DNA of 64,000 nt, taken from NCBI RefSeq assembly GCF_018919175.1, contig NZ_JAHLQL010000005.1, forward strand, positions 186,001 through 250,000. The letters run 5' to 3'. Positions 1-8,879 of this stretch are shown one piece after another. Position 1 is the stretch's first letter; every line of letters starts with the position of its first letter. The notes under the pieces were generated by a model that ran no database searches, had not been told where the DNA came from, and worked only from the letters and a program-made list of their open reading frames with translations. The translations under genes and the position numbers were made by a program. This DNA is from Clostridium simiarum (GTDB lineage: Bacteria > Bacillota > Clostridia > Clostridiales > Clostridiaceae).

Positions 1-527
1 GGTTAGCTCTTTTTGAAGGTAATCAAATGATAAAATATGTACCTCTTGATGAAGCAAAACTAATTAATCTATTAAGAAATAAAAATGGTGAAGGATTCCT
101 TAGTATATTATCTGACAATCCTCAACAATACATAGATTTTAAAGGAAAAAGCTCTTCAAAGGTAAAAGTTTCTTTAGAAGAAGATAAGTTAAAATATGAT
201 ATATTTATAAATATGAAGGGCTATATTTTAGTAAACTCATTAAAAAATAGTTATGGATATTTCGATGATACTAGGGTAATTGAAAAAACATTAGAGGATA
301 AAGTTAAAAATATGCTTTTGGATGAAATTAATCTTATACAAAACAACTATAGATTCGATTGTTTAGATTTAACCAGATATGCAATAGCTAAATTTGGAGA
401 TACAAGTCCTTATATTTCTAAAGAAAATTTTCTTAATTCAAAGATAGATGTTCATGTAAATGTAAAAATTTTAAGTGGAGGAAAATCTATAGATCCTGAT
501 AGTGGTACGAAGCTTTTTAAAAAATAA
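1..527 (+). CDS. Ger(x)C-family spore germination protein, C-terminal part (5' end outside window)
   Basis: Ger(x)C proteins are lipoprotein subunits of the inner-membrane nutrient germinant receptors of spores. The frame is open to the left edge with no stop before the first ATG at 27, and its first codons read LALFEGNQ followed by MIKYVPLDEAKLINLL. This resembles the AvF-kgdklvg-L-eE-r family segment, so the gene very probably starts upstream. The C-terminal part has the family layout: a beta-rich stretch, a long helix (MLLDEINLIQNNYRFDCLDL), then a terminal VHVNVKI strand. Full-length members are about 370-400 residues; about 175 are visible here. A start at 27 with GAAGG seven bases upstream is the alternative, but it would leave only a fragment of the fold. 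The family call is from remembered patterns. Confidence 0.68.
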   Translation, partial: LALFEGNQMIKYVPLDEAKLINLLRNKNGEGFLSILSDNPQQYIDFKGKSSSKVKVSLEEDKLKYDIFINMKGYILVNSLKNSYGYFDDTRVIEKTLEDKVKNMLLDEINLIQNNYRFDCLDLTRYAIAKFGDTSPYISKENFLNSKIDVHVNVKILSGGKSIDPDSGTKLFKK

Positions 528-641
528 AAATAATGGCTAAATAACCAAAACCTTATTCCATAAATCTTCCTATAAAGTTTGATTATATTTTAATTTTAGA
601 TTTACTCTACCTTAATTATGTTTAAGCCTATCTAAAAACTT

Positions 642-690
642 AGCCCTTTTAATACTCATCCTTCTAGTAAACATGAGCATTAAGAGGGCT
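642..690. terminator. Terminator between convergent units
   Basis: The arms AGCCCTTTTAATACTCAT (642-659) and ATGAGCATTAAGAGGGCT (673-690) pair over 18 bases with two non-Watson-Crick positions. On the reverse strand the hairpin is followed by AAGTTTTTAG, so it best serves the thiE end of the sulfur operon. It also lies downstream of the germination gene. Confidence 0.6.
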
Positions 691-766
691 TCATTATATC
701 AAGTGATTCCTGGCTTAATTAGTATTTAATTAAAATCAATGTGCTTTTCTATATAAAAATAATTTT

Positions 767-1429
767 TTACTTTATTATATCCTGTATCTTTTTAACCTTT
801 TCCTTTATATTTTCCGCTCCAACAATTTCAGATATTATGGCATAGCTCATAGCACCATTTTCTTTTGCAAGTAATATGTTACTCTCTTTTATGCCCCCTA
901 TAGCTACATGAGGTATGTTTATATTTTCTGAAACCCACTTTAAATATTTAAGTCCCGCAGTAGGTGCTGCATCAAGCTTTGTAGTGGTAGGAAATATTGG
1001 TCCAACCCCTATGTAATCTACTCCTATTTTTTCTGCTTCTAATGCTTGATCTTCATTATTAGTTGAAAGTCCTATAATCATATCCTGAGCTATAGATTTT
1101 ACAGCCTTATAGGGAATATCATTTTGTCCAATATGAACTCCATCAGCTTCTACTGCAAGTGCAATATCAATATCATCATTTACAATAAAAAGCACTCCAT
1201 TATCTTTAGTTAACTTTCTTATTTCCATGCACTCTAGATATTTCTCTCTTTTTCCCTTTTTCTTCTCTCTATATTGAAATATCTTAACCTCTGATTCTAT
1301 GATAGATTTAACAATTTCTATGTTACTTCTACCTTTTGAAAACTCTTCTCCGTTAATAGAATATATGGAGTTTTCAAATATATGTCTCAGATTTTCTCTA
1401 AAATATTTTTTATCTTTAATAACTCTCAT
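767..1429 (-). CDS. thiE: Thiamine-phosphate synthase ThiE
   Basis: ThiE joins HMP-PP and THZ-P to give thiamine phosphate in the cytoplasm. The TIM-barrel landmarks are in order: IYSINGEE near the N-terminus, QYREK (about residue 52), FIVNDD (about 82), DGVHIGQND (about 96), GLSTN, and the phosphate loop GPIFPTTTK (about 143). The longest frame begins with TTG at 1477 inside thiI. The ATG at 1429 is preceded by GGGGAGAGG at good spacing and gives 220 residues, close to the family length, so it is preferred. It is the last gene of a reverse-strand operon after the cysteine desulfurase and thiI. ThiI and the desulfurase also supply sulfur for thiazole synthesis, which fits. A TenI-like role is possible. 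Confidence 0.85.
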   Translation of the reverse strand: MRVIKDKKYFRENLRHIFENSIYSINGEEFSKGRSNIEIVKSIIESEVKIFQYREKKKGKREKYLECMEIRKLTKDNGVLFIVNDDIDIALAVEADGVHIGQNDIPYKAVKSIAQDMIIGLSTNNEDQALEAEKIGVDYIGVGPIFPTTTKLDAAPTAGLKYLKWVSENINIPHVAIGGIKESNILLAKENGAMSYAIISEIVGAENIKEKVKKIQDIIK

Positions 1430-1466
1430 ATAACCTCTCCCCTTTTCAATAAATTCAAATAGTTTT

Positions 1467-2612
1467 TTAAAGGACAATAAGCTCTGTATTATCTATAGCT
1501 TCCTTAACTAAGGCTTCTATATCTAATGCTTCTTCTGATTTCATTATTTCCTTAAGTCTTGGTTTAGTCTTAGGATGCTTTGGAACAAATATTGTACAAC
1601 AATCCTCATAAGGTAATATTGAAGTTTCAAAGGTTCCTATTTCTTTAGCTATATCCATTATATCATTTTTATCCATAGCTATTAATGGTCTGAATACTGG
1701 TCTATCAGATACATCATCGCTAACTATTAAAGCTTCCATGGTTTGGCTAGCCACTTGACCTACGCTCTCTCCTGTAGTTACAGAAGCTATACCCTTTATT
1801 TCTGCAAGTTCACAAGCTAATCTCATCATGAATCTTCTCATTATTATAGTAAGTTCATCTTCTCTACATTTTTCAATTATACTCATTTGTATATTAGTAA
1901 AAGGTGCTACATATAGATTTATACGTCCTGTATACGAAGATAATATTTTTGCTAAATCTTTTACCTTCTCTTTAGCTCTTTCACTAGTATAAGGTGAACT
2001 ATGATAATATACACAGTTTAACTCCACACCTCTTCTTCCCACTAGGTACCCAGCAACAGGAGAGTCAATTCCTCCAGATAGCATAAGCATAGTACTTCCA
2101 TTCATACCATAAGGCATTCCACCTACAGCCTTTACCTTTTTTTCATACACATAAGCATTTCCTCTTATTTCTACCTGTAATACATGCTGTGGTTTATTAA
2201 CATCAACCTTTATATCCTCCATATTAGATAATATAAAAGAACCCAACTCTCTACTAACTTCCATTGAATTCATAGGAAAACGCTTATCCGCTCTCTTAGT
2301 CTCTACCTTAAAGGTTTCAGGGCTTACTTCTTTCATAATTTCTAAGCATTGTGCCTTGATCTCTTCCATTTCTGCTGGAATCATTCTAACAATACAAAGT
2401 TCTGATACTCCAAAGACTTTCTTTACTCTCTCTATTATTCCTTCAAGATCTTCTCCACCTATAAACCATCTATTTTGATCCATTATAAATTTATAATCAA
2501 TGTCTTTTAACACCTTTTTTATATTATCTTTTAATTTTTTTTCAAATTTATTTCTATTTAGTCCTTTAAGAAATATTTCTGATGCATATTTTACTAATAT
2601 TACTTTTTTCAT
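1467..2612 (-). CDS. thiI: tRNA 4-thiouridine synthetase ThiI
   Basis: ThiI adenylates U8 of tRNA and inserts sulfur, and in many bacteria it also helps form the thiamine thiazole. Residues 1-60 are a ferredoxin-like domain and about 60-165 a THUMP RNA-binding domain. The PP-loop ATP pyrophosphatase motif SGGIDSP is at about 179-185, followed by VGRRG. At 381 residues it lacks the C-terminal rhodanese domain of E. coli ThiI (482 residues). This is the usual short Gram-positive form, in which a dedicated NifS-type desulfurase donates sulfur. A CC pair in LPYEDCCTIF lies near the C-terminus. Its ATG overlaps the desulfurase stop by four bases, so the two are translationally coupled. Confidence 0.95.
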   Translation of the reverse strand: MKKVILVKYASEIFLKGLNRNKFEKKLKDNIKKVLKDIDYKFIMDQNRWFIGGEDLEGIIERVKKVFGVSELCIVRMIPAEMEEIKAQCLEIMKEVSPETFKVETKRADKRFPMNSMEVSRELGSFILSNMEDIKVDVNKPQHVLQVEIRGNAYVYEKKVKAVGGMPYGMNGSTMLMLSGGIDSPVAGYLVGRRGVELNCVYYHSSPYTSERAKEKVKDLAKILSSYTGRINLYVAPFTNIQMSIIEKCREDELTIIMRRFMMRLACELAEIKGIASVTTGESVGQVASQTMEALIVSDDVSDRPVFRPLIAMDKNDIMDIAKEIGTFETSILPYEDCCTIFVPKHPKTKPRLKEIMKSEEALDIEALVKEAIDNTELIVL

Positions 2613-3748
2613 ATTTTAACTCTCCTTAAAAATTCAAGTGACTTTGATAAAATCCCTAAAGTATAATCTATTTCTTCTCTTGTAGTAAACTCTGAAAAGC
2701 TAAATCTTATAGCACCTTCTAAGTACTTGCTTGGTATAGAAAGAGCACCTAATATTCTACTATGCTTGACATTTTTAGATGAACAAGCAGAACCTGTAGA
2801 TACAAAAATGCCTTTATCCTCTAAAGCGTGTAGCAATACTTCTCCTCTTACTCCTATAAAGCTTATATTTAATATATAAGGAGTAAAATCTTCACCTAAG
2901 GGACTGTTAATTCTTATATCACTTATGTTCTTTAACCCTTCAATAAAATAAGCCTTAATATCTTCAACTCTAGAATAATTCTCATCCATATTATCCTTCA
3001 TGATTTTACTAGCTAAGGCTAAGGCTGCAGATGAAGCTACATTTTCCGTTCCAGCTCTAAATCCTCTTTCTTGTCCACCACCTTCTATAATAGGTTTAGG
3101 ATTAAGCCCCTTTTTAATATATAAAAATCCAATTCCTCTAGGTCCATGGATTTTATGACCACTAGCAGACAGCATATCTATTTTGCATTCTTTTACATCT
3201 ATATTTAACTTACCAAAGCTTTGTACTGCATCAACATGAAATTTAGCTCTACTGCTATTTTCCTTGATTATACTTCCAATACTCTTTAGATCTTGAATGA
3301 CACCTATTTCGTTATTTACATGCATTATAGTTACTAATACAGTATCCTTATTTATGCTGTTTTTTAATTCTTCCAAGTTAACTTTACCCTTTGAATCCGT
3401 AGAAAGATATGTAATTTTAACTCCCTCAGTCTCTAACTCTTTTAATGTATTCAAAACGCTAGAATGTTCAATAGCAGAAGTTATAATATGTTTCCCAGGT
3501 CCCACCAGTCCTTTTATAGCAAGATTATTACTCTCACTTCCACCTGAGGTAAATATAATCTCTTCCTTTGAAGAATTAATTATCTTTGCAATAGTCTCTC
3601 TAGATTCATTCAACTTTCTTTCTGCTATAACACCTAATCTATGGGCAGAAGAAGGGTTTCCATATACTTCTTTCATAGTATAAGCTAATACATCTACTAC
3701 TTCATCATAAGGTTTCGTAGTAGCACTATTATCTAAATATACTTCCAT
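2609..3748 (-). CDS. Cysteine desulfurase (NifS/IscS type), partner of ThiI
   Basis: This PLP enzyme removes sulfur from cysteine as a protein-bound persulfide. The N-terminus YLDNSATT, the PLP-binding histidine region SAIEHSSV, HVDAVQSFGK and the Schiff-base lysine in SASGHKIHGPRG (K199) are all present. The catalytic cysteine lies in STGSACSS (C322). Length 379 is normal for class I NifS/IscS. The start ATG has AGGTGAT seven bases upstream. It is the first gene of the desulfurase-thiI-thiE operon, so tRNA thiolation and thiamine sulfur transfer are the likely roles, as for NifZ in Bacillus. Roles in Fe-S assembly cannot be excluded. A second, SufS-like enzyme lies at 34816-36108. Confidence 0.93.
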   Translation of the reverse strand: MEVYLDNSATTKPYDEVVDVLAYTMKEVYGNPSSAHRLGVIAERKLNESRETIAKIINSSKEEIIFTSGGSESNNLAIKGLVGPGKHIITSAIEHSSVLNTLKELETEGVKITYLSTDSKGKVNLEELKNSINKDTVLVTIMHVNNEIGVIQDLKSIGSIIKENSSRAKFHVDAVQSFGKLNIDVKECKIDMLSASGHKIHGPRGIGFLYIKKGLNPKPIIEGGGQERGFRAGTENVASSAALALASKIMKDNMDENYSRVEDIKAYFIEGLKNISDIRINSPLGEDFTPYILNISFIGVRGEVLLHALEDKGIFVSTGSACSSKNVKHSRILGALSIPSKYLEGAIRFSFSEFTTREEIDYTLGILSKSLEFLRRVKI

Positions 3749-3910
3749 CTATATCACCTACTTTATATTATTGTCTCCTAATTATACTAATTAATTATAA
3801 ACATAATAATCTTATATATCTACTATTTATTTTAAGAAATTCCTATTACTATATACCCTGAAGATAAAATAATTTTATTCTTACTATATTATTTTTTACT
3901 TATAAAAAAT

Positions 3911-3945
3911 AAAGAGCCTCTTCAAAATTTAGAAGAAGCTACTTT
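3911..3945 (-). terminator. Terminator after the TVP38-family gene
   Basis: An imperfect hairpin pairs AAAGAGCCTCTTC (3911-3923) with GAAGAAGCTACTTT (3932-3945). Read on the reverse strand it is followed by ATTTTTTATAAG. It lies just after the stop of the reverse gene ending at 3964. Confidence 0.6.
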
Positions 3946-3963
3946 ATAATAATAAAAACTATA

Positions 3964-4653
3964 TTAAATATCAGATAAAATTTTAAGTAAAAATTCTCTT
4001 TTTACTATACCAACTAAAACAACTGTTGTTGCTATAATAGCTATTGTTATGGCTATAAAATGATTACCTCCCGCTACCTGTGCACCAAAAAGGCTAGATA
4101 GGAACAAAGCTGGAATCCTTCCTAAAGTTGAATATATTATAAAGTTTTTAAGATCTATTCTCGATACTCCACATACAAATATAAGGGAATCCTTAGGTAT
4201 ACCCGGTATAAGGTATAATAAAAAAACTATTAAGTTTATTTTTTTATTATTAAGTAGTTTTTCTAACTTATGAAAATTCTTCTTAGACATAAATTTATTC
4301 ACCAAAGGCATTCCAAACTTTTTAGAAATAGCAAATAAAATAATAGAGCCTACTGTTATACCTCCAATGGATAAAAGGGTTCCTAAAAAGGTTCCAAAAA
4401 CATATCCTCCTGCTGCCTGTATAACCTCTCCTGGTATAAAAAATATTACAACCTGGATTATCTGCATTATAAAAAACACAAGCATTCCTAAAGTTCCAAA
4501 GGAATCTAAGTAAACCTTTAACCTTTCTTTATCTCTTAGTAAATTCATAAACACATTTATGTTTTCTCTAAAAATATATAACAATATAAATGATAATACT
4601 ACAGTTGTAAGTATCAATAAGTTTTTAACACTAAATATTCCTTTGTACCTCAT
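3964..4653 (-). CDS. TVP38/TMEM64 (VTT-domain) membrane protein
   Basis: The protein is a 229-residue integral membrane protein of the DedA-like VTT superfamily, whose members are linked to lipid scrambling or transport. It has an N-terminal membrane segment (LLILTTVVLSFILLYIF) and a short cytoplasmic stretch. The VTT core then follows: GEVIQAAGGYVFG, a glycine-rich helix GTLLSIGGITVGS, and the re-entrant signature LIPGIPKDSLIFVCGVSR. One or two more helices close the C-terminus. The downstream signature with its proline and glycine residues is typical. It appears monocistronic, with its own terminator. The substrate is unknown. Confidence 0.88.
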   Translation of the reverse strand: MRYKGIFSVKNLLILTTVVLSFILLYIFRENINVFMNLLRDKERLKVYLDSFGTLGMLVFFIMQIIQVVIFFIPGEVIQAAGGYVFGTFLGTLLSIGGITVGSIILFAISKKFGMPLVNKFMSKKNFHKLEKLLNNKKINLIVFLLYLIPGIPKDSLIFVCGVSRIDLKNFIIYSTLGRIPALFLSSLFGAQVAGGNHFIAITIAIIATTVVLVGIVKREFLLKILSDI

Positions 4654-4803
4654 AAATTGTCCTCCAATTTTTTATTACATATATATTATCATTTATATAT
4701 TAAAAATATATTGTAAGAATCTTAAATTTTACTTAAATAATTTACAAATATTCGAAAATTTCATTAAATGCTCAGATAAAAATATATTTACCTATTTCAT
4801 ATT

Positions 4804-5469
4804 CTACATAAATGTATTTATATTAAATTCCTCATAAATATTAAATCCCTTTAAATTTCCTTTACTGGAAACGATATCTACAAAATTTTGTATAACTTCG
4901 TAGGTTTTGTTTACTTTTTCATCATCTAATCTACCTCTGCCGAGTCTATCGCATATACTTATAAGTGTTATATCTTTCAAGTCTACTTCTTTTATCATAG
5001 AATTTATATCAGCAAAAGGTAGGCCATTTGTTACAAAAAGAGCTTGCATATGCCATCTTACAAGAGAGGCTACTTCTTTAACAAAACTTTCTTCCTCCTG
5101 AAAATAACTAAAAAATTCTAATACCATTTCTTTTCCTACTTTATCATGGTCATAAGAGGTTATCCTACCTTTTCTCAGTTTAGTTGTACTTATTTTTCCT
5201 ATATCATGAAGTAACAGTGACCACATAAATCTTCTTTGATCCTTACTATATTTTTTATAGCTAGCTCCTCTATCTATAACAAGCATGACATGATTCCACA
5301 CATTACCCTCTGGATGATATTTTAATTCTTGAGGTATGTCCTTAAGCTTTGATAAAACCTTAAAAGGTTCCATGTCTAACTCTTCATCAACCAACATTTT
5401 ATTTAGCTCAAAAGATGGTCTTTCTTCGTTAATCAATATTTCATCTATTTTACCATAAATTTCTTTCAT
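4804..5469 (-). CDS. HDIG-domain phosphohydrolase, tRNA-nucleotidyltransferase-like HD domain
   Basis: A 221-residue cytoplasmic protein with an HD metal-dependent phosphohydrolase fold. The motifs are WNHVMLVID (first His), LLHDIGKI (HD pair), YDHDKVGKEM and RWHMQALF, followed by an Asp in SICDRLGRG. The arrangement with HPEGNVWNHV upstream of HDIGK resembles the HD domain of bacterial CCA-adding enzymes, but the nucleotidyltransferase domain is absent. Substrate unknown; a nucleotide or 2',3'-cyclic phosphate is possible by family. It stands alone, with a long AT-rich gap on each side. Confidence 0.8.
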   Translation of the reverse strand: MKEIYGKIDEILINEERPSFELNKMLVDEELDMEPFKVLSKLKDIPQELKYHPEGNVWNHVMLVIDRGASYKKYSKDQRRFMWSLLLHDIGKISTTKLRKGRITSYDHDKVGKEMVLEFFSYFQEEESFVKEVASLVRWHMQALFVTNGLPFADINSMIKEVDLKDITLISICDRLGRGRLDDEKVNKTYEVIQNFVDIVSSKGNLKGFNIYEEFNINTFM

Positions 5470-5596
5470 ATTTTTCTCCTTCTATTACTGTAGTCATATT
5501 AAATTATTACCATGATAACTAGTTATAATACATTTTTAATTATATAATATAATCATAAGTTAAGTATAAAACAAATTATTTTTGGAGGAGATTTAA

Positions 5597-5896
5597 ATGT
5601 CAAATAATAAAAGATTATATAAAATAAAAGAACAATCAATGATTTCTGGTGTTTGCGCTGGAACTGCTGAATATTTAAGTATAGATGTATCCATAGTAAG
5701 ATTGGTTTGGCTTGCTCTAGGCTTCTTTTGGTTCACTGGAGTTATACTTTATATAGCAGCTGCTGCAATTTTGCCAGACAAAAAAGATTTAGTTAATAGG
5801 GATCCAAACTTCAATAAACCTTTTGAAGATGTAGATTATTATGAGACAAAAAGTGAAAACAAAGGAAATAATAACAATAATGATATGAATAGCTAA
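5597..5896 (+). CDS. PspC-domain membrane protein
   Basis: A 99-residue protein made of one PspC domain: KRLYKIKEQSMISGVCAG, AEYLSIDVSIVRLVW, then a membrane helix (LALGFFWFTGVILYIAAAAIL) and a charged asparagine-rich tail. PspC-like proteins act in envelope stress sensing or modulation. GGAGGAG precedes the ATG at good spacing. It is monocistronic with a near-perfect terminator directly after the stop. No other psp genes are nearby, so a complete phage-shock system is not indicated here. Confidence 0.9.
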   Translation: MSNNKRLYKIKEQSMISGVCAGTAEYLSIDVSIVRLVWLALGFFWFTGVILYIAAAAILPDKKDLVNRDPNFNKPFEDVDYYETKSENKGNNNNNDMNS

Positions 5897-5902
5897 AATT
5901 AA

Positions 5903-5934
5903 AGCTTGCACATTAGCTGTGCAAGCTATTTTTT
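5903..5934 (+). terminator. Intrinsic terminator of the PspC gene
   Basis: A perfect 10-bp stem, AGCTTGCACA (5903-5912) with TGTGCAAGCT (5918-5927), has a five-base loop and is followed by six T residues at 5929-5934. Confidence 0.92.
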
Positions 5935-5953
5935 ACTTTAATATTCTTTTAAA

Positions 5954-6556
5954 CTAATTATCTTTTCTCTTTTCCTTTTTTATTTTATTTACAGCACCTA
6001 CCACAGATATAGTTATAAGTACTCCAACTATAGCTTCTAGTATACCATTAGTATAGGCTACTCCAAAAATGGCTTTTGTAGCTTTATCAATAGTAAGATT
6101 TTTAACTGTTGCATATTTATCTACGTATAAAATGTATATCATAGTTAATACTCCAACAGTATTAGTCAAAGATCCTATCGCTGCACCAATTCCAATTCTT
6201 ATAGATTCATTTTTTATTTTTATGAGTTTGTAGCTATAATAGGAAGTTAATGGGATTAAAATCCTTGGTAGTATAGAAACTAATGGGTTTATAAAAGCAA
6301 AAGATAAAAGATTTGGAGCCATTATGTTCTGGATTATACTAAATCCTCCAAACATAAGTCCAATTAACATTCCTACCTTAGGCCCTTCTATTATTGCACC
6401 TATTATTACAGGTATGTGCATTATAGTTATCTTAGCTATAGGCAATTGAATAAATCCATAGCCTGTAACTCCTAATATAATGCAAATTGCAGACAACATA
6501 CCTACTACAGTAAGCTGCCTTGTCCTTGTTTGACTTAATCTTGATCCTCTTTCCAT
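5954..6556 (-). CDS. ECF transporter substrate-binding (S) component
   Basis: A 200-residue, six-helix membrane protein typical of S components, which bind a vitamin and dock onto a shared EcfAAT module. Landmarks are GMLSAICIILGVTGYGFIQLPIAKITIMHIPV (in pieces), IIGAIIEGPKVGMLIGLMFGG, and FINPLVSILPRILIPL, followed by two C-terminal helices and a basic tail. The substrate is not readable from sequence. The pattern is closest, from memory, to the group annotated for folate or pantothenate. GAGGAGG precedes the ATG. I looked for FMN, THF, TPP and preQ1 riboswitch cores in the 270 bases upstream and saw none. No EcfA or EcfT genes are in the window. Confidence 0.85.
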   Translation of the reverse strand: MERGSRLSQTRTRQLTVVGMLSAICIILGVTGYGFIQLPIAKITIMHIPVIIGAIIEGPKVGMLIGLMFGGFSIIQNIMAPNLLSFAFINPLVSILPRILIPLTSYYSYKLIKIKNESIRIGIGAAIGSLTNTVGVLTMIYILYVDKYATVKNLTIDKATKAIFGVAYTNGILEAIVGVLITISVVGAVNKIKKEKRKDN

Positions 6557-6826
6557 GATATCCTCCTCACTCTTATTCCCCTAAAGGATATAAGTTGAAA
6601 TTTAATTAAGATTTAAAATACAGTTCGATTTCTATAAGAATACCGACTAAAAGTATTTTATCACCTTTTTTAAAAAATGTTAATAGAATTTGTTAAAGTT
6701 TTTCCAAAGTTTCATTTTCACATTTTTCTACAAACGTTATCTATGCATATTCAATATTTAACCATAAATATTACAGATTTCTTATGGAGGGATTTTAATA
6801 AGTTATGAATAATAACTAGAATTACT

Positions 6827-6862
6827 AAAGGGCTTTCAAAGTAAAACCTTGAAAGCCCTTTT
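6827..6862. terminator. Perfect 13-bp hairpin, likely terminator
   Basis: AAAGGGCTTTCAA (6827-6839) pairs perfectly with TTGAAAGCCCTTT (6849-6861). It lies downstream of the coat gene ending at 6917 on the reverse strand. The better U-tract (TTTTCATTATTTTTTC) is on the forward strand, so a short forward transcript from the 6.6-6.8 kb gap may also stop here. Confidence 0.6.
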
Positions 6863-6916
6863 CATTATTTTTTCTTACTTTAAATATTATGCTTATTTCC
6901 CTGTGCTTTAAAAGCT

Positions 6917-7162
6917 CTAAGCATTAAATTGTGATTTAATTTCTTGTATTTGTTGAGATGTAGCTTGTGATGCTGGTTTGTAAAATCCTTTTTGGGATGC
7001 TACCTTATACAAGTTATATTGACAATTCTCATCATTGTTTCTTATTTGTTGAAGAGTCTGTCTTAATTGTTCATTTTCAGTTTGGCTTATAGCACTAGCA
7101 TATCCTGATAAACTTCCATTTACCATTGATAAAACATCATTTACCATATCTTTATCTTGCAT
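6917..7162 (-). CDS. CotF-family spore coat protein
   Basis: An 81-residue protein with the Coat_F ferritin-like helical hairpin. DMVNDVLSMVNGSLSGYASAI, then TENEQLRQTLQQIRNNDE and QYNLYKVASQKGFYKPA, match the typical L-y-A--q-gyYkPA ending of the family. It is expected in the spore coat or on forespore surfaces. It is 15 bases downstream of a related 60-residue helical protein, forming a two-gene operon probably transcribed in the mother cell. No clear SigE or SigK promoter could be assigned. Confidence 0.85.
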   Translation of the reverse strand: MQDKDMVNDVLSMVNGSLSGYASAISQTENEQLRQTLQQIRNNDENCQYNLYKVASQKGFYKPASQATSQQIQEIKSQFNA

Positions 7163-7177
7163 TTACATTTCCTCCTT

Positions 7178-7360
7178 CTATCCTAAAAAATTTATTAGTT
7201 TTTGTTTAGTATTTTGAGCTTCTTTAGCTGATTGCTCAAACATTTGCTTTATTTGAGGATCTGTAGCTTGCTGTGCATATGCACTTAATTTTTGATGGGC
7301 TGTTTCATGTGATCCTATAAGATGTCTTAAATTTTGTAATTCTAATTGACTTAATTGCAT
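7178..7360 (-). CDS. Small spore-coat-associated helical protein
   Basis: A 60-residue protein, QLSQLELQNLRHLIGSHET followed by AHQKLSAYAQQATDPQIKQ and MFEQSAKEAQNTKQKLINF. It resembles the N-terminal helix pair of CotF-type proteins and commonly precedes a Coat_F gene in clostridia. The longest frame starts with TTG at 7369, only one base after the AGGAGA motif. The ATG at 7360 has AGGAGA about ten bases upstream and is preferred. Function is inferred from similarity and from the adjacent coat gene. Confidence 0.75.
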   Translation of the reverse strand: MQLSQLELQNLRHLIGSHETAHQKLSAYAQQATDPQIKQMFEQSAKEAQNTKQKLINFLG

Positions 7361-7613
7361 ATTAATCAACTCTCCTTTTATTTTATTTACAATACTAGTA
7401 TTAGAATTCTATAGATAAAATATTCAGGTATAATTTTTATCTTTATGTTATATTTTAAAATCTTTATAATTATTTAATAATAAAACTAATCCTATATTTT
7501 TCATTGAAGCATTGATTAATTATTTCATTTATGATAAAAATATCTAGTGTAATAAAAATAGCCAAAGAAAAAATATATATGTATAATAGAATTAACACTT
7601 TGAAGGGAGGTAA

Positions 7614-8768
<1,155 letters not shown>

Positions 8769-8816
8769 AAATTATCCCTATACTAACCCATAAACTTTTT
8801 TTGAAAGACTAAATAT

Positions 8817-8857
8817 AAAAGCTTAGGAAGTCATATTTTAAAAATTCCTAAGCTTTT
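8817..8857. terminator. Bidirectional terminator between mnmA and clpB
   Basis: The arms AAAAGCTTAGGAA (8817-8829) and TTCCTAAGCTTTT (8845-8857) pair perfectly over 13 bases. T-rich stretches lie on both outer sides. The hairpin lies between two convergent genes. Confidence 0.85.
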
Positions 8858-8879
8858 ATCTTTTATTTTATCCCATGAC

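Noticed and set aside
767..1477. TTG start for thiE inside thiI
   Set aside because: The internal ATG at 1429 has a far stronger ribosome site and gives the normal family length.
4559..4837. Forward frame opposite the TVP38-family and HD genes
   Set aside because: It is antisense to a clear gene, with low-complexity Ile/Tyr/Asn content and no ribosome site.
6557..6862. Forward-strand transcript with a tiny frame (MNNN) before the hairpin at 6827
   Set aside because: GGAGGG lies 13 bases from the ATG and the frame has only four codons. No promoter could be assigned.
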